A stretch of DNA of 64,000 bases from Conus ventricosus (lineage: Eukaryota > Mollusca > Gastropoda > Neogastropoda > Conidae). The DNA lies in the NCBI GenBank assembly GCA_018398815.1, contig CM031622.1, positions 25,275,597 to 25,339,596 on the forward strand, written 5' to 3'. Both the position numbers and the translations under genes were made by a program. Below the pieces are notes generated by a model that saw nothing but the letters and a program-made list of their open reading frames with translations, did not search any database and was not told the DNA's origin. Shown piece by piece: positions 1 to 10,713 of this stretch. Numbering within the stretch: position 1 is the first letter of the stretch; each line of letters begins with the position of its first letter.

Positions 1-810
1 ATTATCGATTCGAAGAGACTGAATGACTTGCACGCATGCGCGATAGGAACAGGAAAACCGTGTCCGCTCAACACTCGCGTCCAACGGAATGCTCTCCTCA
101 CTAAGCGCAAAATCTACTAAAACGCCATGATCGACTTCAACTTTGAAAAACCCGTAGCAAAATTATCGCTCGTCGTAGCTCCGTAGCAGACCCTCAAATA
201 CGTAGTTGCTACGGCCGAATCGTAGCAGTAGTCAGGTCTGACCACAAGATCACGTGATTCAGCCAAGTGGGAAAAGCATGGAAAACCGCAGGAATTTCAG
301 CTTTTCAGAATTCCAGCTTTTCAGAATTCCGGCTTTTCAGAATCAAAGTCCAACAGTTCAGCTGTGGCTCGTGAGTGATATCCAGCGAATGGAACAAAAG
401 TTGAACGATCTATGCAACATGACCATTTCGGATAAATAAAATGGCTCCGTTCTGGACGTACGAATGTGTTGCTCACAGAGCAAGAATGGCCAGTCTGCCG
501 GTTTGTCGTAGGTTCCACAGGGCTTCCGATGATCATTGCATGGCGATTGGAATTTGGTCATACAATGAAATATTTCAACATTGAAGGAAATGCCTCATGT
601 GGTGGAAATTCTGTAATCATAATCGAAGAGGACATACCACAAATCAAGTTTGACTGTTAACACTCTGATAGTGCAGGTGTTCACATTTACTTATGTTGGT
701 TGATAACACTTTAAAAACATAGGAACAGGAATATGAATAGATAATATTTAACAGTGTCTAGAATTTTTTATTAACTTTATTGTAAACATCGGAAATGAAA
801 TGAGGTAGGG
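1..810. other. No gene recognised; short direct repeats
   Basis: I see no coding exon or mobile-element signature here. Two small features stand out. At about 291-341 a 17 bp word (CAGCTTTTCAGAATTC) occurs three times in tandem with small changes. At about 160-235 the word CCGTAGCA and its complement TGCTACGG recur several times, giving weak dyad symmetry. Short open frames at 254-660 have no recognisable motif or codon bias. Confidence 0.5.
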
Positions 811-814
811 AACA

Positions 815-917
815 GTAAACGATAAACAGTAAACAAGTGGGGTATGTTTTGCTCCCATAAGAGTTGTAATGCATAAACATACCCCACTTGTTTACTGTTA
901 TCGTTTATTGTAAACAC
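815..917. repeat. Inverted repeat with perfect 24 bp arms
   Basis: Bases 826-849 are the exact reverse complement of 875-898 (core GTGGGGTATG / CATACCCCAC), separated by a 25 base loop. With a one-base gap the pairing extends outward to about 815 and 908-917. The outer ends merge with the GTAAAC-containing tandem repeat on the right. It could be a small foldback element, or an inverted duplication made during replication. No coding function is suggested. Confidence 0.8.
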
Positions 918-1030
918 CTCTTTTCTAATGTATTTCTATCTTCTCTATTATAAATACCTCTTTTCTAAAGTGTTTCTTTCTATCTCTATTATAAACACCT
1001 CTTTTCTAATGTATTTCTATCTCTTTCTCT
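908..1030 (+). repeat. Tandem repeat, about 45 bp, three copies
   Basis: Three successive units share a core reading AACACCTCTTTTCTAA followed by a TTTCTATCT segment and TATTATAA. They differ by a few substitutions and short indels. The first unit overlaps the outer arm of the inverted repeat on its left, and a long (TG)n tract follows. Confidence 0.75.
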
Positions 1031-1062
1031 ATGCATTTATGTGAGTGAGCCAGTGAGAGCAC

Positions 1063-1277
<215 letters not shown>

Positions 1278-1284
1278 CACTACA

Positions 1285-2400
1285 TTTTCAAGCAGTTATT
1301 AATGGTGACCCCCTAAATATTTTTGTCACCCCCTGAAAATTTGGAAGTGAATTTTTTGTACTGAGTCTGACAACCTAATTTTTAGGAATAATGATACACT
1401 GGTGCAGACTGAAAAAGATCACATATTTTGACATGACAGCCACACTACACAAGAAAACATATGAGTAGAAGACACCATTCTTGAGCCTCTCAACCAAAGA
1501 GTCAGACATACAGAACCTGAGCCGCTTAAGATTACTGGTGAACTCTTGAACACCTGACCTTTGATCGTGCCAGAGCTGCCAGGGCCCAAAAGCACAAAGT
1601 GTAACATTTTGACATTTTTACTGTAGCATTCCAAAGTTAAGCGAAGCGCTCATGTGCAATGTCACAAGTCAGACTCAATAGCCTTTCAGCTAATGGAAAT
1701 CTCGCTAGTTCTTGCACGCATTTGACTTAACCAACAACAAAAAATCAAATGTCTGACAACAAAACCAGTTGATAAGATGGTAACACAGCAACCACATAAG
1801 GTGATTCTTCTGCTGCTTGTTCCTCTCCTTACTGCATGTGGCCAATTTTTGACAAACAAGTCCACAGTCAAGAGATCTATATCTCGGCTCCATTTAAGTC
1901 ATGGCAAAGGCAGTGAAAGGCCCTCAATTTCCCCCCCCCCCCCAATTTTTCATTTTTGCTTGGCACTTCACCACAAAGCGTATACCGTAACACTGTCAAC
2001 CAAACTGTAGCTCGCTACAGGCAGCTTTCGTTTGGAGTTATGGATGTGTAATGTATTTCACCCTGGGAGCAAAGGGTTACCGTACCAGCTGGTTATCTAC
2101 TGCTTACAATTCCCCACTTTGTTTAACTCTTTCATCCCTACTTTTCTACGAACCATTACTTCCTCTTGTTCCTAGATACTTATGAGTATTCCCTTTATTC
2201 CTGGATTTAGATTAAAAAAAAAAGAAGTGTAAAGTGAGAACTGCCATGCATGCAGTAGCAAACTGGCCAGAATAGAGCGGCTACCACTTTCCCACACTGT
2301 AGAGGCAGTCTGGCATCCATTCCATTCATAAACACTGCCCCGCAGTGACCCGTCATGACAAGTACTTATGACGCGACTCGTGCGAAGTTCAAAGCGCTTA
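1285..2400. other. No gene recognised; possible 3' flank of gene 1
   Basis: No convincing exon or element is seen. On the minus strand an AATAAA lies at 2199-2194, about 740 bp past the proposed stop of gene 1, so it could be that gene's poly(A) signal; this is inference only. A C-homopolymer is at 1931-1942. Confidence 0.4.
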
Positions 2401-2412
2401 CCGCGAGAACCG

Positions 2413-2500
2413 ATTTACCGGGCTGCAGGAAGGAAAGGAGGGATTTTGTGCTGCCCGGTTTTCCGGGCTGCAGGAAGAAAGGTACGATTTCTGCAAACTG
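2413..2500 (+). repeat. Two-copy tandem duplication, about 50 bp
   Basis: The word CCGGGCTGCAGGAAG occurs twice about 50 bp apart, followed each time by an AAAGG and GATTT segment. The two copies are diverged. It lies in the presumed 3' flank of gene 1, and no function is suggested. Confidence 0.6.
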
Positions 2501-2940
2501 GAAAACTGGGTTGTAGGGATGAAAGAGTTAAGATTTCCTGTTGTATATGGACTTAAATACAACAATCTTGAACTGAAACCAAATTCAAATACTGTTCTTG
2601 AAACAGATCACCACCAAACTTTTTTTTTTAGATAAATCATCCTGAAACAAAGCATGAAAATTACAGAAAGTAGTGAACTTCACTTGCAAACTGAAGATTT
2701 TGTTTTTTTCCTCCCTTCTTCGGATTGAACAGCCTCCTTACCCAAGGCAGCAAAATTCACCCACACCTCACAGCCACAACCATCCGCTCACAGACGCAAA
2801 GAACACAGCACATTACCTCTGACTGTGCGGCGGAGTTCCACGTCCGGCAACAGGCACACCCACAGGGACTGGAGGCTGATGGGAAGGCTGGGACGGCGTC
2901 CTGTGGACAGGTCTGGAGGCGGCTCTACTCACACTCATCC

Positions 2941-3278
2941 TCAACCCAGATTCTGCGGCTGTCCTGGGAGGGAATCTTGGCCCTCCTCAGGCGACTGTTC
3001 CGGGGGTCGTCGGGTAGGCCGTTCACACGGCTTCTCCCACGGGGTGTGCTTTGGGGCGGGGCGCGGAAAGTGGACAGGCTTGTGGGCACTGGGGAGGCCG
3101 AGGATCCGGACGTCCTCAGAGAGTATTCCACCCTGAAGAGAGTCCTCTGGAGAGGAATCCTCCATGTCGGTTTGAAAGTCAGGTGCAGGGGAGGATGGGG
3201 ATAGACTGTTTCCTGGGCACCTGCAAGCCCACATCGGGACATGGCGGCCTCGTGCAGTCCCCCACCTCCTCCAGCTCG
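2941..3278 (-). CDS. Gene 1 exon 5: terminal exon of an unrecognised protein
   Basis: The proposed last coding exon of the minus-strand gene gives residues 171 (split codon) to 282 and ends at a TGA (2943-2941). The acceptor is ...GGGAACAG just outside 3278. Exon 4 ends with one base of a codon and this exon starts with two, so the phases match. Of the three frames, the matching one is the most protein-like: GC-rich third positions, a short Arg/Trp-rich start, then an acidic Ser/Pro/Glu-rich stretch that looks disordered. I recognise no domain. The acceptor sits inside the terminal monomer of the 43 bp satellite, which is odd. Alternatives: an internal exon ending at a donor near 2953, a donor at about 2934-2926 in another frame, or chance. 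An in-sense AATAAA lies at 2199-2194. The link to exon 4 across 14.3 kb is the least certain part of the model. Confidence 0.5.
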
Positions 3279-3280
3279 CT

Positions 3281-5815
3281 GTTCCCAGAAATCAATGAAG
3301 TCTGTGTGAACTGTGTGTTCTTGGTTCGGCAGAAAACAAGGAAGTCATTGTGAACTCTGTGTTCTCTGTTTGCAGAATCAATAAAGTCAGTGTGAACGGT
3401 GTGTTTCCTGTTCCCAGAAATCAATGAAGTCATGTGAACTGTGTGTTTCTCTGTAGAAATCAATAAAAGTCAGTGTTTCCTCTGTTCACAAGAAGTCGAA
3501 GAAATGAAGTCAGTGGAATTCCGTGTTTTCCTCTGTTTCGCAAAATTCAATAAAGGTCATTGAGAACTCTAGTGTTTCTCTGTATCGCTCCAATCAGTAA
3601 AGACAGAGGGAACTCTGTGTTCTCTGTTTTGCAGAAAACAATAAAGTCATGTGAACTGTGTGTTCTCTGTGTTCGCAAAAATCAAATGAAGTCATGTGAA
3701 ACTGTGTGTTCGCTCTTGCAGAAATCAATAAAGTCAGAGTGTGAACTCTGTGTTTCTTAGTTTGCAGAAATCAATAAAGTCAGTGAGAAATGTGGTTTCT
3801 CAGTTCGCAAAAAATCATTGAAGTCAGTTGTGAACTTATGATTCTCTGTAGAAATCACTAAAGTCAGTGTGTTTCTCTGTTCACACAGAGAATCAGAAGA
3901 CTGAAGTCAGTGGATTTTCCGTGTTTCTCTGTTCGCAAGAATCAATAATCTGCAGTGCGAAACTCTGTGTTCTTCGTTTCGCAAAAATCAGTAAAGTCAG
4001 TGTGAACACTTTCTGTGTTTTCCTCAGTTTGCAGAAATCAATAAAGTCAGTGTAACTGTGTGTTCTCTGTTCGAAGAAAATCAATGAAGTCAGTGGAACT
4101 GTGTGTTCTCGGCTTCAGAAATCAATAAAGTCAGTGTGAACTCTCTGTGTTCTTTGATTGCAGAATTCAATAAAGTCATGAGAAACTGTTGTTCTCTGTG
4201 CGCAGAAATCAATGAAATCATGTGAACTGTGCGTTCTGTCTGTTGCAGATATCAATAAAGTCAGTGTGAACTGTGTGTTCCTCTGTTTGTAGAAATCAAT
4301 GAAGTCAGTGTGAAACAGTTGATCTCTGTTTGCAGAAATCAATGAAGTCAGTGGGTGAACTGCAATGTTCTCGTTCGCAAGAAATCAATATAGTCCCATG
4401 TGGAACTGTGTGTTCTCTGTATTGATAGAAGTGAGAGCTAATAAATAGATGTCCGGTGTAACTGTGTGTTCTCTGTAGAATTGAATAAAGTCAGTGGAAC
4501 ACTGGGTATTCTGTTTTGTAGAAATGAATAAAGTCAAGTGGTGAACTGAGTGTTCTCCTGTTTTGTAAGAAATCAAAAAGTCAGTGATAACTACTCCTGT
4601 GTTCTCCCACCCCCCTGTTCGCAAAATCAATAAAGTCAGTGTGAAACTGTGTGTTCTCTGTTTGCAGAAATTCATAACGTCCGTGTGAACTGTAGGTTCT
4701 CTGATTTGCAGCAATCAAGAAAGTTCAGAATCAACTGTGTGCTCTCTGTTTACAGAAATCAATAAAGTCAGTGTGAACTGTGTGTTCTCTGGTCGCAGAA
4801 ATCAATAAAGTCAGTGAGAACAGTGTGCTCTCTGTTTTCAGATATCAAATAAAGTCAGTGTGAACAAGTGTGTTCTCTGTTTGGGCAGAAATCAATGAAG
4901 TCCTGGTGTTCCTCTGTTTCGCAGAACATCAATAAAGTCAGTGTGAACTCTTGTTTTTCTCTCTATTTGTAGAAATCAGTAAAATCATGTGAACCGTGTG
5001 TTCTCTGTAGCAAAATCAATAAAGTCCAGAGATCTGTGTTCTCTGTGTAGAAACAATAAAGTCAGTGTGAACTCTGTGTTCCTCTGTTTTTGTAGAAATC
5101 AATAGTCAGTGTGAACTGTGTGTTCTCTGTTTTTAAGAAATCCAGTTTACGTCAATGTTTATCTAATGAAGTTCTCTGTATTAAATCCAAATAATTCAAT
5201 ATTAACTATGTAGTTCTTTTTTTGTAGAATCAATACAGTCCATGTGAAAACTGTGTTCTCTGTTTGTAGAAATCAAATACATCAGTGAACTGTGTGTATC
5301 TCTGTATTGCAGAAATCAAAAAAGGGTCAAGTGAACTGTGTGTTCTCTGTTTGTAGAAAGCAATAAATCAGGTGAACTGTGTGTTCTCTGTTTTGTAAAA
5401 ATCAATGAAGGTCATGTGAACGTGTTTTCTCTGTTTGTAAAATCAATAAAGTCCGTGTGAACTGTGTGTTTCTCTGGTTTGTAGAAATCAATAAAGTCAG
5501 TGTGAACTGTGTGTTCTCTGTTATTGTATGAAAAATCAATAAAGTCAGTGTGAACTGTGTGATTCTCTCTGTTTGTAGAATCAATAAATCTGTGAACTGT
5601 GTGTTCTCTGATTGAAGAAATCAATAAAGTCAGTGTGAACTGTGGGTTTCTCTTTGTATAAACTCAATAGCAGTGTGGAACTGTGTGTTCTCCTGTTTGT
5701 AGAAATCAATAAAGTCCGTGTGAACTGTGTGTTTCTCTGTCGCAGAAATCAATAAAGTCAGTGTAATCTGTGTGTTCCTGTTTGCAGAAATCAATAAAGT
5801 GGAGCAGTATGAGCT
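3281..5815 (+). repeat. 43 bp satellite, block 1 (near exon 5)
   Basis: About 57 diverged monomers, estimated from length over period. A typical plus-strand unit runs AGAAATCAATAAAGTCAG, then TGTGAACTGTG, then TGTTCTCTGTTTGC. Indels of one or two bases are common. On the plus strand each unit has AATAAA followed by a GT-rich stretch. On the minus strand, the sense of gene 1, each unit reads CTGAC, a T-rich spacer, CTGCAAACAG, then AGAACACA, which resembles a branch point plus acceptor. The first unit at 3281 forms the acceptor of exon 5. Open frames in this block are artefacts. Confidence 0.95.
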
Positions 5816-5821
5816 CTTTGT

Positions 5822-6245
5822 CCTCTAGTTGCAAAGCGAGACGACTGCAAGGCGGAAATCTAAACAAATCTTAAAATAAATGTTTGCGAAACGCCCAGAG
5901 AACGTGGACATAAACGAGTCACAAGACCAACACAACCGTTTCGAAGTCCTCTTTAGGCCCTTTTCCTCAGGTGAGGCATAAACGAATAAACAACGGAAAT
6001 ATCAATTAGCTTTGAGTCGCTTCAAGATCGCTTAGGGTAAGCGCAAGGATGAAGAGCGATGAAGTCGTCCTTGCGCTGAACCCTAACGATCTTAAGCGAT
6101 CAAAGCTTAAGTGAATATTCTTGTTTTAGATCTTTATGCCTCACCTTAGGAAGACCTTAAGAGGTCGAAACTGGTTGTGTTGTTGTTTGTCTTGTGACTC
6201 GTTTGTCCACGTTCTCTGGCGGTTCGGCTAACATTTAATTTAAAT
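5822..6245. mobile_element. Foldback element inserted in the satellite
   Basis: A nearly full-length inverted repeat: the left arm (about 5870-6050) and right arm (about 6057-6245) pair over some 185 bp with a centre near 6053. The arms share CCAGAGAACGTGGACA, CAAGACCAACACAACC, AGGTGAGGCATAAA and the CTTAAGATCG-like inner part. Each arm carries a GAAAC hairpin motif related to those at 20629, 23887, 28086 and 31283. The segment 5822-5870 (TTGCAAAGCGAGACGACTGC) is also present, inverted, at 20735-20770, so this is a dispersed family. No open frame is present, so it would be non-autonomous. The 43 bp satellite resumes at about 6246. Confidence 0.75.
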
Positions 6246-6420
6246 TTGTTCTGTGTTCTCTGTTTGTATGCAATCCACATAAAACAGTATGAACTCTGTG
6301 TTCTCTGTTTGTAGAAATCAATAAAGTCCATGTATACTGTGTGTTCTCTGTTTGCAGAAATCAATAAGTCATGTGAATTCTGTTTCCTGTTCGCTAGAAC
6401 TCAATAAATGTCATGTGAAC
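6246..6420 (+). repeat. 43 bp satellite, continuation of block 1
   Basis: Four diverged monomers of the same family as 3281-5815 lie between the foldback element and the large non-LTR element. Their presence on both sides shows that both elements inserted into an existing array. Confidence 0.85.
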
Positions 6421-6816
6421 TCGTCCTGGGCCCAGACTGCCCTCCAAATCCAGTAGTGGGGCCGGACCAGCCCCAACTCCGCGTGTCCCCATGTGTCGGA
6501 TTAGGAACGCCCTCTGATATGGGGTTAGCTGCGAATAAGCATCCCGGACCGAGACTGCATGTTCCTACCGAGGACGGGTGTCAACAGGTTGCACTGTTGT
6601 CCACACTGCACTACTCCATGTGTCCTAAAACGGGCTCATCATGCGGTCAAGAGGTTATAACCTCTAGCCACTGGGGTGGGATCCCCGGAAAAACAATCCT
6701 CCCTGTGCTCACAGGGTAGGACGTACGGGCCATGAGCTAAGAGGAGGCACCCCAAAAGAAAACTCCAGATGAAGACGGAGGTATCGGGCCACTGGCGCAA
6801 CTAAAACCACGATACC

Positions 6817-7660
6817 ATGCATCTACGCTTTCATGATGATGCAGTCCACAGAAATTCGATGTGGCGCTCGACCTTCGGAGACCCACCGGGGAGGTTGGGA
6901 GCCGGGCCCTATGCCTCAAAGGGCCCATCCCAAGCAGTCGGTGGTCGGACAAGGAAATTCCGCATGCCTATGCGAGGAAGAAGGAGACCTCATCCTCCTG
7001 CTGGTGCCAAGCAAACAATATCACCCAGAATGCTCAACATTCTCCAGCGGAATGCAGAAGGGGTGCATAAGAAGAAACTTGGCCTGGCAGAAAGGATGCA
7101 ACAAGAAAATATTGATATTGCATGTGTCCAAGAGACACATTTGACCGTAAACCATCGCTTTCAAGTGAGGGGTTACAAGACCATCAGGTTGGACCGTGAG
7201 GAAAGAAGCAAAGGAAGGGTGCTTGTCTTGGTGCGGAATTCCATTGCCGCACAAGAACTCAAGATCAACACCAATCAACAGGCAGAGATCCAAGGGGTTG
7301 ATATAGTCCTTAAAGAACACAACATCAGGATCTACAATGTCTATTGCCCTCAAGATCGTGATCTTTCCCTCACATACATGAACATCCCAGACAACAACTG
7401 TGTGGTGGTGGGGAGATTTTAACAGTCACTCAGAGAGATGGGGCTATGACGAGACGGACAAGAGAGGCGAAGAAGTTGAGGATTGGGAGATTGACACACA
7501 TCTTCATCTCATCAACCAAGAAGATGATGAACCCACCTTCTACTCTAGACACTGGATGACCACATCAACACCAGATCTAGCGTTTGCCACAATGACTTGT
7601 TCGTCAGAACCAAAAGAACAGTCCTCAACCAGCTTGGAGGAAGTGACCACAAGCCCGTAA
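6817..7660 (+). pseudogene. LINE endonuclease domain (APE-type), frameshifted
   Basis: From about 7030 the reading frame shows the opening of an exonuclease-endonuclease-phosphatase fold, with the N of the ILQRNAEG segment and the metal-binding Glu in CVQETHL (about 7120-7140). The frame breaks near 7410. The next block, with the GDFNSH motif (about 7413-7430), is in another frame. The closing SDHKP-type segment falls near 7645-7655 after a further shift. In a working element this domain nicks target DNA to prime reverse transcription; here it cannot be made as one chain. Confidence 0.85.
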
Positions 7661-7799
7661 AACTCTCTATCAACCTCAACTTGCAGGCTCCTCAAGCAAA
7701 GTGTTTTCCCCCGCTGGAATTATAAAAAGGCGGACTGGACTCTCTTCGAGACCCTCACAGACACATACACAAAGCCAATCAACATCAGGCTGAAGGACT

Positions 7800-9364
7800 C
7801 AAACAAGATGGTTCAAGACTTCACAAAGGCCGTCTTGAAAGCTGCTACAGAATCCATCCCAAGAGGAGCACGCAAAAACTACAAGTCCTACTGGACAGAG
7901 GAACTTCAGAATCTGGAAGATGCTGTTACGGAAGCCAGGGACCGAGCAGAAAAGCAGCCATCACTGGAGAACAACATAGCGCTGAAGGAAGTAACTGCCA
8001 GATACAAGCTGTCATGCACACAAGCTGCAAGGAAAAGCTGGCAAGAGAAAACTGAAAGCCTGAATCTCGACAAGGATGGCAGCAAGCTGTGGAAACTGGC
8101 TAGAACCTCAGTAACGACACAAGAAATCAGTCCACAATAACAATACGAGAAAATGGAAATTACCTCTCTGGAAAGAAAGCAGCAGACCACTTCATAGACG
8201 TGTATGAAAACATCAGCAATCTGGAAGTCCTCCTTAACATAGAGCTGCAGTGCACAGGGCCCAAGGTGAACTTCATGAGAAAGAGCCCCAAGAGGAAGTC
8301 ATGACCACAGCTTTCACAGACAAAGAGCTGGAGGAAGCGTTGCAGAGCCTCAACCTGAAGAAGTCACCTGGGCCAGATGGAATCACCAATGAAATGATTT
8401 TGCATCTTGGGATGAAGAGCAACATTTTATTTTAACTCCAGCTGGAAGACAGGATCAGTACCACAGTGTTGGAGGGAAGCAGACATGATCCCCATTCACA
8501 AAAAGGGAAAGGACAAGTCGAAGGCTGACAGCTACAGACCCATCAGCCTTACAAGCTGCTTAGGAAAGCTGATGGAGAGACTTGTCAACACAAGGCTTGT
8601 CTGGCACCTTGAGGAGCATCAGCTGCTGAGCCCTGAACAGGCGGGCTTCCGCCAACACAGATCAACAGAAGACCAGATCACATTCATCACGCAAAGCATT
8701 GAGGACGCCTTCCAAGAAAAGAAGAACACGCTTGCTGTCTGGATTGACATGGAGAAGGCGTTCGACAAAGTCTGGAAGGACGGACTCAGGCTTAAACTAC
8801 GGCGATGTGGTGTGTCTGGGAGGATGTACACCTGGATCAGCCAGTACCTACACAACCGCCAAGCCGAGTAAAGATTCAGGGCCAAAGAGCAAGAAGAAGG
8901 TGCTGAGACAGGGAGTACCACAAGGAGGAGTCCTTTCGCCAACGCTGTTCCTCATCTTTATAGATGACATCGTCAGAGAAGTGCCAAGAAGGGTCAGAGG
9001 AGCGATCTACGCAGATGACCTGGTGCTATGGTGCTCCGAAGAGTACACCACTACAGCACAGGTACGCCTCCAAACTGCGCTCAATAAGATCAGCGACTGG
9101 ACCAAGGAATGGCTTGTCTCTGTCAACTCAAGCAAAACAACCTACACAGTCTTCAGCCTATCCAGCAAGAAGCAAGAGGCGAAGCTGACTCTGAACAGCC
9201 AAAGACTTGCAGAGGAACCCACACCTACCTACCTGGGAGTGACCTTTGACCGCAGGCTCACTTGGAAACAGCAGATCACCAGATGCTGTAGCAGGGCCAA
9301 GCTGAGACTGGCGATCAGAGGAAATTTGCAGGAACGGACTGGGGGGCTGACGAACGTATCCTGA
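7800..9364 (+). pseudogene. LINE reverse transcriptase domain, frameshifted
   Basis: A linker (7808-8140) leads into the fingers and palm. Visible motifs are KKSPGPDGI (about 8359-8385), YRPISLTS (8532-8555), AGFRQHRST (8641-8667), MEKAFDKVW (8749-8775), GVPQGGVLSP (about 8912-8941), the catalytic YADDLVLW (9008-9031) and YLGVTFD (9229-9249). Both metal-binding Asp residues of YADD are kept. Frame changes near 8110, 8430 and 8870 and in-frame stops break the chain. The motif spacing is that of non-LTR elements, not of LTR or viral enzymes. Confidence 0.9.
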
Positions 9365-9519
9365 AGAGACTCTACACAGGGAGAGTCCGACCTGTAGTTG
9401 AGTACGGGACATCAGCATGGGCATCAGCTGCAAAGTCAAACCTTGACCATTCTCAACAAGATACAGAACCAAGCTCAGCGTGTCATAACTGGCGCCATGA
9501 GATCACCCCAATTCTGAAG

Positions 9520-10685
9520 ATGGAGGAGACCACTGGGCTGCAGTCATTGGAGGACAGAAGGGACACAAAGATCCTCATCCAGGCAGCAAAATTCAAACGC
9601 CTTGAAAACCATCCAATGAACGACAGAATGAGCAGACCCACCAAGAGCCGGCTGAAAAGAGGCAGCTTCATCCACCAGTCAAGACGCCTTGAAAGACGGA
9701 TCCCAGTCTTGATGGAACACGAAGCAAAGCCTATCGCGGCAAATGTCACCCACCCGTCTTGGAAGAGGCAGGTGTTCCCAACAGTCGTCACCAGCATTCC
9801 TGGAGTGGAGAAGAGAGGAACACAGTCAGACACCCAAAGGAAAGCCCTGGCCATGGAGTACATCTGCAACCAGTACCCCCAGGAAGACTGGACCCATATC
9901 TTTACAGATGGCTCCGCCACAGAAGCAACGAGGGATGGTGGAGCTGGAATCTTCCTCCGATACAAAGACGGAGATAAAGAAATTGCAATCCCAACAGGAA
10001 AATACTCCACCAACTTCTGAGCTGAGCGAGAAGCTCTCTGTGAGGCAGCCACAACAGTCTCGCAGAACTCCATAAGAACAACAGGGCAGGTGGTGGTGTT
10101 CTCAGACGCTCTCTCCGTACTCCAAGCCCTCAAGAACTCCCGCTGCAAAGAGCAGAACATCTTACTTCAGCCCTTGTTGCCCTGAGTGCCAGAGTGGAGA
10201 AAGTGGTGATGCAATGGGTACCAGCACACTGTGGTATCAGAGGCAACGAAAAAGCGGATATTCTGGCAAAAGATGGTGCACAGAAGGAGCAGGCCAACAA
10301 CCTGGTGTCATATGATGAAATCAAGACAATCATCAAGGCACAGCAAGGAATAAAGTGGCACCTCCAGCACCCCAAACACAACCCAGAAGACAAATACCAT
10401 TTGCTGGGACGACGGGAACAGGTCAAGATCTTCCGCCTGAGGACTGGACACAATCGCCTGCACCACCACATGCACACAAAATTTGGCATTGGACAGAGTG
10501 GAGAGTGCCCTTGTGGTGAGGGACTAATGACAACAGACCACATCCTTCAAGACTGTATGACGCATGCAGCATCCAGAAGGAAGTACTGGCCAACACCGAC
10601 AGCAGTGGAAGCCAAGTTGTACGGCACCCTGGAGGAGCTGCGGTGGACGGCAGCCTTCATCGAGGACACCGGGCTGCTCATCTAA
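9520..10685 (+). pseudogene. LINE RNase H and C-terminal Cys-His region
   Basis: The RNase H start is the IFTDGSAT motif (about 9898-9921), with the first catalytic Asp. A stop at 10018 interrupts it. FSDALSVL (about 10096-10120, other frame) and WVPAHCGIRGNEKAD (about 10217-10260) give the second and last acidic sites. The C-terminus has CPCGEGLMTTDHILQDC (about 10507-10556), the Cys-Cys-His-Cys pattern common at the end of I-like ORF2 proteins. The stop TAA is at 10684-10686, shortly before the (GAA)n tail. Confidence 0.85.
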
Positions 10686-10713
10686 CGGAAGCGAGCGAGG
10701 AAGAAGAAGAAGT

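Larger units (their letters stand above)
6421..10713 (+). mobile_element. Non-LTR retrotransposon with RNase H (I-like), decayed
   Basis: A 4.3 kb element containing, in order, a GC-rich 5' leader (6421-6816), an APE-type endonuclease, a reverse transcriptase, an RNase H domain and a Cys-His C-terminal motif. It ends in a short (GAA)n tail at about 10700-10713. The domain order and RNase H place it near the I or related clades (inference). Several frameshifts and stops break the main frame, for example near 7410, 7655, 8110, 8870 and 10018, so it is inactive. The word TGTGAACTC lies at both ends (about 6415-6423 and 10714-10722) and could be a target-site duplication. The surrounding satellite also contains that word, so this is not decisive. 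The array continues on both sides. Confidence 0.9.

Noticed and set aside
3179..3280. Alternative last exon of gene 1 in another frame (ELEEVGDCTRPPCPDVG, then a stop near 3179)
   Set aside because: It needs a phase 2 donor, but exon 4 ends in phase 1. The frame that matches exon 4 is also longer and more protein-like. Not fully excluded.
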